Source: Planctomycetaceae bacterium
GTDB lineage: Bacteria > Planctomycetota > Planctomycetia > Pirellulales > UBA1268
DNA: 7,093 bases
Assembly (NCBI GenBank): GCA_947464585.1
Contig: CANHYS010000103.1
Location: forward strand, 1 to 7,093
Reading direction: 5' to 3'
The notes beneath the pieces are model-generated. The model ran no database searches, was not told the DNA's origin, and saw only the letters and a list, made by a program, of their open reading frames with translations. Each line of letters begins with the position of its first letter. The first letter of the stretch is position 1. The position numbers and the translations under genes are program-made. Below are positions 1 through 5,899 of the stretch, piece after piece.

Positions 1-1229
1 AAGAGATTGCACAAGGGCGTGTTGTTCTTCTTGTCGAATTCGAGGTGCTGCCCATGTCGAAATCGCCCGCCGGCGAGGAGGATCGGCAGGTTGACGTTCG
101 AGTGGTTGCTGCCGTTGGACATGTTGGAGCCGAAGAGCACAGCCGTGTCATCGAGCAGGCTGCCCTCGCCCTCGTTGACGCTGGCGAGCTGATCGAGGAA
201 GCGGCCGAGGTTTTTCATCCCTGCTTCCTCGACCTTCGCGAGCTGCTCGATCTTCTCCGGCTCGTTGCCATGGTGGGTGAGCGAGTGCGTGCGGTCGCTG
301 ACGCCCGGCACCTTCACGAGGACCTCCAGCGGGTTCAGGTAGAGCGTGATGGTCCGGGTGCTGTCGCTCTGCAGGGCGAGCAGGGCCATGTCGTACATCA
401 GCCGCGCCCGATCGATGTCTTGCGTGATGTCGGTGATGTCCTGCGGGGCGGGGCTCGCGACGTGCGGCTTGTCCCGCTGTTGCCAGATTCGGTTCTGTTC
501 GAGCCGCTGCTCGAGCTCGCGGACACTCGTGAGATACTGTTCGAGTCGCGCACGGTCCTCGGCGCCGAGCCGGCCGGAAAGCCGCCGCGCCTTATCGTTC
601 ACGAAGTCGAGGGCACTCATGCGGTGGCCGATCTCACGCATTCTCTCTTCGCTCTCTGCGGCGGTGTCGGGCGTGAAGAGGCGACGGTAGAGCGTGGCAG
701 GGCTGAGTTCCGGCGGGATGAACACGCCGTCGCGTGAGACCGAGAGCAGGCCGTCGTGCTGGCCGTTCACCGCCAAGGCAAGGAAGGGGAAGCGGGTCTG
801 GTGACCGATCGCCTCCGCAGCAACCTGATCCATCGAGATGCTGTTTTTGAAGACCGGGGAATTCGGGAACCTCGCACCGCTCAGGAAGGTCTTCTCGACG
901 CAATGACCGCCGGAGTTGTCGGGGTGAGACAGGCCGTTCATCACCGTGTAGCGGCCGCGAACGCCATCCAAATGCGCGAGATACTTCGACGGCTCAAAAC
1001 CCTTGCCTGACTGCTTGGGGAAGAAGTTGTCGGCCAGAAGCCCGGTGTTGGTCATGATGCAGACCATCCGCTTGGGCGGGGCTGCCGCGGACTGGCCGCG
1101 TGCGGCCCGCGGATCAAGGGCTTCGAGAAAGGGCAGGGCCAACACGGCCGAGCCACTCCGCAGGAACTGCCGGCGTGCGAGCAGGCTTCCGCGGGGAGTA
1201 AAGCCTTGGAACGGGATCGTTTGGGTCAT
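1..1229 (-). CDS. Tat-exported DUF1552 protein, C-terminus cut by window edge
   Basis: 409 residues are readable from the ATG at 1229 down to base 3, and the frame stays open to the edge. The N-terminus carries a twin-arginine signal (RRQFL at residues 19-23) followed by a hydrophobic stretch at about 27-38, so export by Tat is predicted. The body matches DUF1552: GLSHPDNSGGHC near 99-110 followed by TFLSGA, SMDQ near 132-135, a helical Arg/Glu-rich stretch near 200-250 (YLTSVRELEQRLEQ), HSLTHHG near 315-321, and LLDDTAVLFGSNMSNGSNHS followed by LPILLAGG near 358-388. Family members are usually a few tens of residues longer, so only a short tail is missing. An in-frame ATG lies 19 codons upstream (1286), but it lacks a ribosome site and would bury the Tat motif deeper; a GAGG sits about 11 bases before the chosen ATG. 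DUF1552 genes in planctomycetes often follow a cytochrome-like DUF1592 gene. Here the gene heads its own transcript, divergent from the oxidoreductase. Biochemical function is unknown. Confidence 0.9.
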   Translation of the reverse strand, partial: MTQTIPFQGFTPRGSLLARRQFLRSGSAVLALPFLEALDPRAARGQSAAAPPKRMVCIMTNTGLLADNFFPKQSGKGFEPSKYLAHLDGVRGRYTVMNGLSHPDNSGGHCVEKTFLSGARFPNSPVFKNSISMDQVAAEAIGHQTRFPFLALAVNGQHDGLLSVSRDGVFIPPELSPATLYRRLFTPDTAAESEERMREIGHRMSALDFVNDKARRLSGRLGAEDRARLEQYLTSVRELEQRLEQNRIWQQRDKPHVASPAPQDITDITQDIDRARLMYDMALLALQSDSTRTITLYLNPLEVLVKVPGVSDRTHSLTHHGNEPEKIEQLAKVEEAGMKNLGRFLDQLASVNEGEGSLLDDTAVLFGSNMSNGSNHSNVNLPILLAGGRFRHGQHLEFDKKNNTPLCNL

Positions 1230-1375
1230 GGGGCGGGTTGCCTCGAAGGCTGGGGCGAGCGTGTGCCTGGCCGAGAGCGGCCCCATAAAAGAATGTCGCT
1301 CTGGCGAGGATTTACCGCTGCTCGATAGGTAGATTGTAGCTTTGAGGGACATCCATCCTCGAAAGGGTCGCCACC
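1230..1375. promoter_or_regulatory. divergent intergenic region between DUF1552 and oxidoreductase genes
   Basis: These 146 bases separate two divergently transcribed genes for predicted exported proteins, so both promoters must lie here or overlap the neighbouring coding ends. The region is more AT-rich than its flanks around 1284-1294 and 1312-1352. A minus-strand TACAAT hexamer is present near 1336-1341, but I find no convincing -35 partner at proper spacing in either direction. An AAGGG at 1363-1367, 8 bases before the oxidoreductase ATG, is a good ribosome binding site. The position of the promoters is inferred from gene orientation only. Confidence 0.35.
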
Positions 1376-2716
1376 ATGCAGCCAAATCTCACCGACAACC
1401 TGCCTTCTTCGCCGTCGCGGCGGACGTTTCTGGGCCAGTCTCTGGCCCTCGGGGCCGCGGCCCTGCCAACGATCGTCTCGGCACGGGCCCTCGGGCTCGA
1501 GGCCGGCACCGCCGCCGCCAGCGAACGGATCACGCTCGGCGTCATCGGGATCGGCGGCCGCTGCCGCTACGTTCTCGGCTCGATGCTATCCCTGCCTGAC
1601 GTGCAGTGTGTCGCCATCGCCGACGTGCAGGCCTCGCGCCGCGACGCCGGCAAGAAGATGGTGGACGAAAAGTATGGCACCAGCGACTGCACGCTCTATC
1701 GAGACTTCCGCGAACTGCTCGCCCGCGATGACATCGACGCAGTCCTCATCGCCACCGGCGACCGGTGGCATGCCCCGGTGTCGATGATGGCGGCAGAGGC
1801 AGGCAAGGACGTTTACAGTGAGAAACCCTGCGGGCTCACGATCGACGTCTGCCAGCGGCTCGCCGACACGATCCGTAAGACCGGCCGGATCTTTCAGGCC
1901 GGCACCCAGCGGCGGAGCGTGCCCAACTTTGCGGCCGCGGTCGAACTCGCCCGCTCCGGCAAGCTCGGCACCCTCGAACGGCTCAACGCCTCGGTCTACC
2001 GGCCGACCCTCGGCAACGACTGGCTGCCGGCACAGCCGACGCCGTCACGGGAGGACTGCGACTGGAACCTCTGGCTCGGGCCCGCCCCGTGGCGGCCCTA
2101 CAACGAGAAGTACGTGAGCGGTGGCTGGCGGGGCATCTACGACTTCGACTCGGGCTGTAGGCTGCTCGATTGGGGCGCCCACACCGCAGACCTCTGCCAG
2201 TGGGCCAACGGGGCCGACGACACGACGCCCATCTCCTACGAGCCGACCGAGGCGGGAATCGAGTGCCGCTACGCCAACGGCGTCGTGTTGTTCCTCGACT
2301 TCCTCGCCACCCCGTTCGGCGACCGCAGCCCCAACTGGAACACGAAGCTCGGCACCTGCCCTGTGAAGTTCATCGGCAAGTCGGGCTGGGTCGAGACAGG
2401 TGACTCGGGCGGCATCGACCTGTCAGACGAGGCCCTGCGGGCTGGCCTGCCTCCGCAGGAGAAGGTCCCGAAGGGTACCGACGCCGCCCTCCACGCGCAA
2501 AACTTCTTCGACAGCGTGAAGTCGCGGCAGCCGACGATCTGCAATGCCGAGGTGATGCGGAAGAGCCACATCGCCTGCCATGCCGCGGCGATCGCCTGGA
2601 TGCTCGGCCGCACGCTCACCTTCGACCCGGCCCGGGAGGTCTTCACGACGCCCACCGGCCTCGACGCCGAGGCCAATCGCCTCCGCAGCCGTCCCGAACG
2701 CGACTGCTGGGCTTAA
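1376..2716 (+). CDS. Tat-exported Gfo/Idh/MocA family oxidoreductase
   Basis: This 446-residue protein is predicted to be an NAD(P)-dependent sugar or polyol oxidoreductase outside the cytoplasm. Residues 15-19 (RRTFL) plus the hydrophobic run to about 40 form a Tat signal. The Rossmann domain starts with GVIGIGGR at 55-62. EKP at 149-151 supplies the family's catalytic lysine (K150), and DWGAH at 265-269 holds the conserved aspartate and histidine of the second catalytic motif. The C-terminal half (about 180-446) is the alpha/beta substrate domain, ending in a helix around RKSHIACHAAAIAWMLGRTL (395-414) typical of planctomycete members. AAGGG lies 8 bases before the ATG. Tat export fits the family, because a pre-bound nucleotide cofactor requires folded export, as in Zymomonas glucose-fructose oxidoreductase. 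The substrate cannot be told from sequence; planctomycetes carry many paralogues, often linked to polysaccharide breakdown. No same-strand partner is adjacent apart from the short gene 79 bases downstream, which has its own promoter-like sequence. Confidence 0.93.
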   Translation: MQPNLTDNLPSSPSRRTFLGQSLALGAAALPTIVSARALGLEAGTAAASERITLGVIGIGGRCRYVLGSMLSLPDVQCVAIADVQASRRDAGKKMVDEKYGTSDCTLYRDFRELLARDDIDAVLIATGDRWHAPVSMMAAEAGKDVYSEKPCGLTIDVCQRLADTIRKTGRIFQAGTQRRSVPNFAAAVELARSGKLGTLERLNASVYRPTLGNDWLPAQPTPSREDCDWNLWLGPAPWRPYNEKYVSGGWRGIYDFDSGCRLLDWGAHTADLCQWANGADDTTPISYEPTEAGIECRYANGVVLFLDFLATPFGDRSPNWNTKLGTCPVKFIGKSGWVETGDSGGIDLSDEALRAGLPPQEKVPKGTDAALHAQNFFDSVKSRQPTICNAEVMRKSHIACHAAAIAWMLGRTLTFDPAREVFTTPTGLDAEANRLRSRPERDCWA

Positions 2717-2722
2717 GGTCGA

Positions 2723-2750
2723 TTGACAGGAGTATGTACGGGCGTATATC
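2723..2750 (+). promoter_or_regulatory. sigma70-like promoter before the short hypothetical gene
   Basis: A perfect TTGACA (2723-2728) is followed after 16 bases by TATATC (2745-2750, 4 of 6 matches to TATAAT). This would put the transcript start near 2757, about 40 bases before the ATG at 2796. A quasi-palindrome ATGTACGGGCGTATAT (2734-2749, one mismatched pair) lies across the spacer and -10 and could be an operator. Its presence suggests that the short gene is transcribed separately from the oxidoreductase. The call rests on consensus matching only. Confidence 0.45.
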
Positions 2751-2768
2751 ATTGCGATTAAGAGTGCG

Positions 2769-2777
2769 TTATCCACA
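2769..2777 (+). promoter_or_regulatory. perfect DnaA-box 9-mer in the leader of the short gene
   Basis: TTATCCACA is identical to the high-affinity DnaA box known from oriC in E. coli and many bacteria. It lies between the predicted promoter and the start codon, about 12 bases after the inferred transcript start, and is enclosed by a short inverted repeat (GCGT at 2766-2769, ACGC at 2779-2782). I see no other perfect copy and no AT-rich unwinding region in the window, so this is not an origin. It may be a regulatory DnaA site or chance. Confidence 0.35.
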
Positions 2778-2795
2778 GACGCAAGGGACTGGGTG

Positions 2796-3035
2796 ATGAC
2801 AACGACGATGGTTCGCGATCTGCTGCGTCAGCGACCGTTTCGGCCGTTCCGCGTTGTCATGTCGTCCGGTGAGGCCTACGAGGTCCGGCATCCCGAGATG
2901 GCGTGGGTGACGAAGAATGACCTCTTCGTTGGCATCGATGGTGCGGATGATGGCCTCCCCGCAGACGCCCGCATCTGCCCGCTGTTCCATGTGGCGACGC
3001 TCGAGCCAATCAATACTGACGCGCGAGCTGGCTAG
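2796..3035 (+). CDS. short conserved planctomycete-type hypothetical protein
   Basis: This 79-residue protein has no assigned function. Its layout matches a family of roughly 75-85 residue proteins I associate with planctomycetes: an N-terminal LLRQRPFRPFRVVMSSGEAY, then EVRHPEMAWV, a stretch ending in a strand-like DLFVGIDG, and a C-terminal LFHVATLEPI. The alternating pattern suggests a small beta-rich fold. There is no signal peptide, membrane segment or metal-binding motif, so it is probably cytoplasmic. A GTG at 2793 directly precedes the ATG; the ATG at 2796 is preferred because AAGGGA (2783-2788) lies 7 bases before it. A sigma70-like promoter and a DnaA-box 9-mer lie just upstream. 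It runs towards clpS and ends 69 bases from the clpS stop. The codon pattern and good ribosome site support a real gene. Confidence 0.72.
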   Translation: MTTTMVRDLLRQRPFRPFRVVMSSGEAYEVRHPEMAWVTKNDLFVGIDGADDGLPADARICPLFHVATLEPINTDARAG

Positions 3036-3104
3036 CGTCGCAAGCATCACCCTTCGCCAGGCATCACGACGCCCCACCTGTTGGGAAGCTGTCTCTGGCG
3101 ACGT

Positions 3105-3467
3105 TTATTCTGGCTCGGGCTCGATCGAGGCCGACATCGCGCCCTTGCAGCGGGCCAGCAGCCGGTCGGCCCCGAAGGCGTGGATCTGGTCCCGCTTCAG
3201 CTCCGCGTGCTCCTTCGTCGTCGTGAGCACGATCACCCGCCCCTGGGAGTCGACCTCCTTCGCCAGCAGGTAGCCCTTCTCCGGCGGATGACCGAAGAGC
3301 TTCTGGAGCATCGCAACCACGTATTGGTAGGTGTGATCGTTGTCGTTCCAGAGCACCACGTGGTACCGCGGCTGCTTCTTGGGACGGCTGTCGCTTTTCT
3401 CGGTCTTGGCGGGGGCGGCAGCAGGGGCCTCCTCGACGGGCTCCACGGCGGGGGCAGCAGCGGTCAT
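3105..3467 (-). CDS. clpS: ATP-dependent Clp protease adaptor ClpS
   Basis: ClpS binds N-terminal destabilising residues of substrates and hands them to the ClpA/ClpC unfoldase of the Clp protease (N-end rule) in the cytoplasm. The 120-residue reading starts at the ATG at 3467. The first 34 residues are an Ala/Pro/Glu-rich, probably disordered extension, the segment that in known ClpS proteins engages the unfoldase. The core (about 35-115) has YHVVLWNDND, FVV-like YVVAMLQKLFG, EKGYLLAKEVDSQGRVIV, TTKEHAELKRDQIHAFG and a final strand MSASIEP. Asn41 and Asp42 match the E. coli pocket residues Asn34 and Asp35. However, the position of E. coli His66 (VHYQG) is Asp73 (VDSQG), and that of Met40 is Tyr47. 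The frame also opens with a TTG at 3506, but that codon has no ribosome site, so the ATG is chosen although its GGAG is rather distant (12 bases). No clpA or clpC is in the window. Confidence 0.9.
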   Translation of the reverse strand: MTAAAPAVEPVEEAPAAAPAKTEKSDSRPKKQPRYHVVLWNDNDHTYQYVVAMLQKLFGHPPEKGYLLAKEVDSQGRVIVLTTTKEHAELKRDQIHAFGADRLLARCKGAMSASIEPEPE

Positions 3468-3524
3468 GGGTTGGGCACACTCCGGCGGGTTTGCGTACCC
3501 CGTCAACGGGCCGACGGGAACAGC

Positions 3525-3553
3525 CTGACAGGAACGGTTTCACAGTATATGGT
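3525..3553 (+). promoter_or_regulatory. candidate serS promoter
   Basis: CTGACA (3525-3530, 5 of 6 matches to TTGACA) is followed after 17 bases by TATGGT (3548-3553, 4 of 6 matches to TATAAT). This puts transcription near 3560 with a leader of about 46 bases before the serS GTG. On the opposite strand TATACT (complement of 3544-3549, 5 of 6) could be the clpS -10, though I see no -35 for it. Consensus matching only. Confidence 0.35.
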
Positions 3554-3557
3554 GTGA
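3540..3557. repeat. inverted repeat TCACA-N8-TGTGA, possible operator
   Basis: Two exact 5-base arms, TCACA (3540-3544) and TGTGA (3553-3557), flank the AT-rich spacer GTATATGG. The 18-base dyad lies on top of both candidate -10 elements in the clpS-serS divergent region, where a dimeric regulator could affect both genes. The arms have the opposite order to the CRP site (TGTGA-N6-TCACA), so it is not a CRP box. Its role is inferred from position only. Confidence 0.3.
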
Positions 3558-3606
3558 CCCTCCCCGGTGGCTGTCGCCCCGCGGATTCCCACGGAGATAC
3601 GCCGCC

Positions 3607-4887
3607 GTGCTCGACCGCCGTTTCGTCGCCGACAATGTGGATCTTGTCGCCAGCAACTGCCGCCAGAGGGGTTCGTCCGCCGATGTAGCCCGGTTTGCCG
3701 AGCTCGACCGCCTGCGGCGGCAGATGCAGGCCGACATCGACCGGCTCAACCAACAGGCCGGACAGGTGAGCAAGTCGATCGCCACGGCGGCCGACGCCGC
3801 CGAGCGCGAGGCCCGCAAGGGCGAAGGCCGGCGGCTCCGCGAGGAGGTCTCGGCCTTCGAAGGGAAGCTGGCCGAGATTGTCCAGGAATCGGACGAGATC
3901 CTCCGGGCGATCCCCAACCTCACCCACCCCGCCGCACCGGTAGGGGGTGAGGACGCCGCCGTCGAAGTCCGTCTGGGGCGGACGCCCGTCGCCGGCTTCG
4001 ACTTCAAGCCTCTCGACCACGTCGAACTCGGTAACCAGCTCAAGCTTTTCGACTTCGAGGCCGGCGCGAAGGTGGCGGGCCACGGCTTTTATTTTCTGAC
4101 CAATGATGCTGTCCTTCTGGAGTTGGCACTGCAGCGGTATGCGGTCGACCTGCTGATGCGTGAGAACTTCACGGTGATGACCACGCCCGACCTCGCTCGC
4201 GACAGCATCCTCGAAGGCACCGGCTTCATGCCCCGCGGCCCCGAGACGCAGATCTACTCGGTCACCGGCAGCGATCTGTCGCTCATCGCCACCGCCGAGA
4301 TCACGCTTGGCGGCGCCATGCACGAGCGGATCTTCGAGGCCGACGAACTGCCGCTCAAGCTCTGCGGCATCAGCCACTGCTTCCGCACGGAGGCCGGCGC
4401 CCACGGCCGGGCCACCCGTGGCCTCTACCGCGTGCACCAGTTCACGAAGATCGAGATGTTTGCCTACACGCTGCCGGAGCAGAGTGAGGACATGCACAAC
4501 TATTTGCTCGACCTGGAATGCGAGCTGTTCGACGGCCTGGGCATCCCCTACCGAGTCATCGACACCGCCAGCGGTGACTTGGGCGGCCCCGCCTACCGGA
4601 AGTTCGACCTCGAGGCCTGGATGCCGGGCCGGGGTGAGAAGGGGGAATGGGGCGAGGTGACGAGCACCTCCAACTGCACCGACTACCAGGCGCGGCGGCT
4701 GGCCGTGCGGTATCGCAAGCCGGGCGAGAAGGGCACGTCCTACGTCCACACGCTCAACGGCACGGCGATCGCGATCAGTCGGGCGATCATCGCCATCCTG
4801 GAAAATTATCAATGCTCCGACGGCTCGATCGTCGTCCCCGACGCGCTCGTGCCATGGATGGGCAAGAGGAAGATCGAGCCGCGGTAG
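3607..4887 (+). CDS. serS: seryl-tRNA synthetase
   Basis: SerRS (class II) activates serine with ATP and charges tRNA-Ser, and also tRNA-Sec where present, in the cytoplasm. At 426 residues it has the normal length for the bacterial enzyme. Residues about 27-100 are the long coiled-coil arm that grips the tRNA long variable arm, rich in Arg, Glu, Gln and Ala. The catalytic domain follows: TAEITLGG at 229-236, motif 2 around CFRTEAGAHGRATRGLYRVH at 258-277 (FRxE plus the TRGLYRVHQF loop), STSNCTDYQARR at 353-364, and motif 3 HTLNGTAIAISRAIIAILEN at 381-400 with its ATP-binding arginine at 392. The start is a GTG; GGAG at 3593-3596 lies 10 bases before it, and the resulting N-terminus (MLDRRFVADNVDLV) is the standard SerRS beginning. 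The stop is 2 bases from the stop of the convergent glycosyltransferase gene. Confidence 0.97.
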   Translation: MLDRRFVADNVDLVASNCRQRGSSADVARFAELDRLRRQMQADIDRLNQQAGQVSKSIATAADAAEREARKGEGRRLREEVSAFEGKLAEIVQESDEILRAIPNLTHPAAPVGGEDAAVEVRLGRTPVAGFDFKPLDHVELGNQLKLFDFEAGAKVAGHGFYFLTNDAVLLELALQRYAVDLLMRENFTVMTTPDLARDSILEGTGFMPRGPETQIYSVTGSDLSLIATAEITLGGAMHERIFEADELPLKLCGISHCFRTEAGAHGRATRGLYRVHQFTKIEMFAYTLPEQSEDMHNYLLDLECELFDGLGIPYRVIDTASGDLGGPAYRKFDLEAWMPGRGEKGEWGEVTSTSNCTDYQARRLAVRYRKPGEKGTSYVHTLNGTAIAISRAIIAILENYQCSDGSIVVPDALVPWMGKRKIEPR

Positions 4888-4889
4888 GG

Positions 4890-5855
4890 TCAACGCGGTC
4901 TCCATCCCTCGTCACGGGATGATTCATCGCACCGCCTACGAAAGCGTTCGCTTGCCCTGCGAAGGGCCTGGTGCATGATCCACTGGGTACGCAGTCTCCG
5001 GACTTTCGATCTGACGAACCCTGGTTCTCGTATGCGAGAGAGCAGCGACCACACCGTGCTCGCAAGACCTTTCGCCTCCATTGACGGCGTTCGCCCGTGG
5101 GCGGCCGCCAGGACCATCTGGGAATACACGCGATCCTCATACAGCCGCACCATGTAGTCCGGCTGTACGCGTCGCGATGGAATCAGGTGAACGAGCGTGA
5201 GTTGGGGAAACATTCCCATCGCGAACCCACTACGGACTGCGGAAATACGGATGTCCTCGTCTTCCGATCCCATCAGCGACTCGCCTTTCGCACCGAGGTT
5301 CCGGCGGACCCGATCCGCCGCTGTCTCATCCGCCCACGACATGGCGATAGAGCGACGAACGCACATGCCGGCACCAATGGGCCGCAAGCCGGGGCCTTCC
5401 AATGCCGTCGTCACGTGGACGTCCTGTACGTCGACCACCGCCATCCAGCCGAGATAACCCCGCAGTTCCTCGGCGGGCTCGACTTCGAACTCCGGCACGC
5501 AACTCCCACCCCACACTCCCACGCCACTCCATCGTTCCGCGATCGTGCAGGCCTGTTCGAGGAAATCCGCTGCCAGCACGTTGTCGTCATCCACGAACAC
5601 GACGACGTCGCCCCGCGACTCCCGAATGCCCCGCATCCGGGCCACCGTCAGCCCCACCTCCTCCTCCCGGATATGCCACCCATGCGGATGCCAGGACAGA
5701 TCCCATGCCCCGGCCAACGCTTCCCGCGAAGCGTTATCGATCAGAAGCAGTTCCCAGATCGCCGTCGACAACGTCTGCATCCGGAGCGATTCGATCACCC
5801 TTCGCAGGTATTCGGGGACAGGATTGTGTGTGCAGATGATGACTGACAGGATCAT
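4890..5855 (-). CDS. family 2 (GT-A) glycosyltransferase
   Basis: This 321-residue protein probably transfers a sugar from a nucleotide-sugar donor to a glycan or lipid-linked acceptor at the cytoplasmic face of the membrane. It begins with the standard GT2 strand LSVIICTHNP (3-12). LLLIDNAS (36-43), GLTVARMRGI (68-77) and the metal-binding DxD region FVDDDNVL (87-94, Asp89-Asp91) follow. GAGMCVRR (161-168) and the acidic SEDEDI (197-202) match the acceptor and catalytic-base regions, with His223 further on. There are no clear membrane helices; the last 35 residues are strongly Arg-rich and may bind the membrane or be disordered. The frame is open further upstream to 6149, but that part runs through the methyltransferase gene and has no family match. 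The ATG at 5855 starts the domain exactly and has GAGGGAG 7 bases before it. It follows the methyltransferase by 44 bases on the same strand. Donor and acceptor are unknown. Confidence 0.9.
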   Translation of the reverse strand: MILSVIICTHNPVPEYLRRVIESLRMQTLSTAIWELLLIDNASREALAGAWDLSWHPHGWHIREEEVGLTVARMRGIRESRGDVVVFVDDDNVLAADFLEQACTIAERWSGVGVWGGSCVPEFEVEPAEELRGYLGWMAVVDVQDVHVTTALEGPGLRPIGAGMCVRRSIAMSWADETAADRVRRNLGAKGESLMGSEDEDIRISAVRSGFAMGMFPQLTLVHLIPSRRVQPDYMVRLYEDRVYSQMVLAAAHGRTPSMEAKGLASTVWSLLSRIREPGFVRSKVRRLRTQWIMHQALRRASERFRRRCDESSRDEGWRPR

Positions 5856-5862
5856 CGACAAA

Positions 5863-5869
5863 CTCCCTC
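5863..5869 (-). promoter_or_regulatory. ribosome binding site fixing the GT2 start
   Basis: On the minus strand GAGGGAG lies 7 bases before the ATG at 5855. It is the strongest Shine-Dalgarno match in the glycan cluster and decides the start against the longer open frame reaching 6149. Confidence 0.7.
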
Positions 5870-5899
5870 GCTGTGCTGCTGAATCCGTTGCACGCTTCG

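Noticed and set aside
45..737. 230-codon plus-strand frame opposite the DUF1552 gene
   Set aside because: Antisense shadow; the minus-strand frame has a full Tat signal and DUF1552 motifs.
1370..1378. GCCACCATG resembling a eukaryotic Kozak start
   Set aside because: The gene is clearly bacterial, with an AAGGG ribosome site 8 bases before the ATG; the match is coincidence.
2717..2795. Chromosomal origin suggested by the DnaA box
   Set aside because: There is only one box, no AT-rich unwinding region, and no dnaA, dnaN or other origin-linked genes in the window.
3035..3109. Possible terminator between the short gene and clpS
   Set aside because: GCGTCG (3035-3040) can pair with CGACGC (3067-3072), and CGTCGC (3036-3041) with GCGACG (3098-3103) just before TTTATT, but loops of 26 and 56 bases are too long for a normal intrinsic terminator. 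GCATCAC also occurs twice here (3044, 3061), probably by chance.
3064..4905. Long minus-strand open frame (613 codons) opposite serS and clpS
   Set aside because: It is the antisense shadow of serS in GC-rich DNA, has no recognisable domain, and covers two genes with clear family matches.
4954..4967. Hairpin GCCCT-GCGA-AGGGC with a GNRA-like loop near the 3' end of the GT2 gene
   Set aside because: The stem has only five base pairs, lies inside coding sequence and has no T-run, so it is neither a terminator nor a supported RNA element.
5097..5846. 249-codon plus-strand frame opposite the GT2 gene
   Set aside because: Low-complexity, His/Arg/Pro-rich translation with no family resemblance; the minus strand holds a clear GT2 protein.
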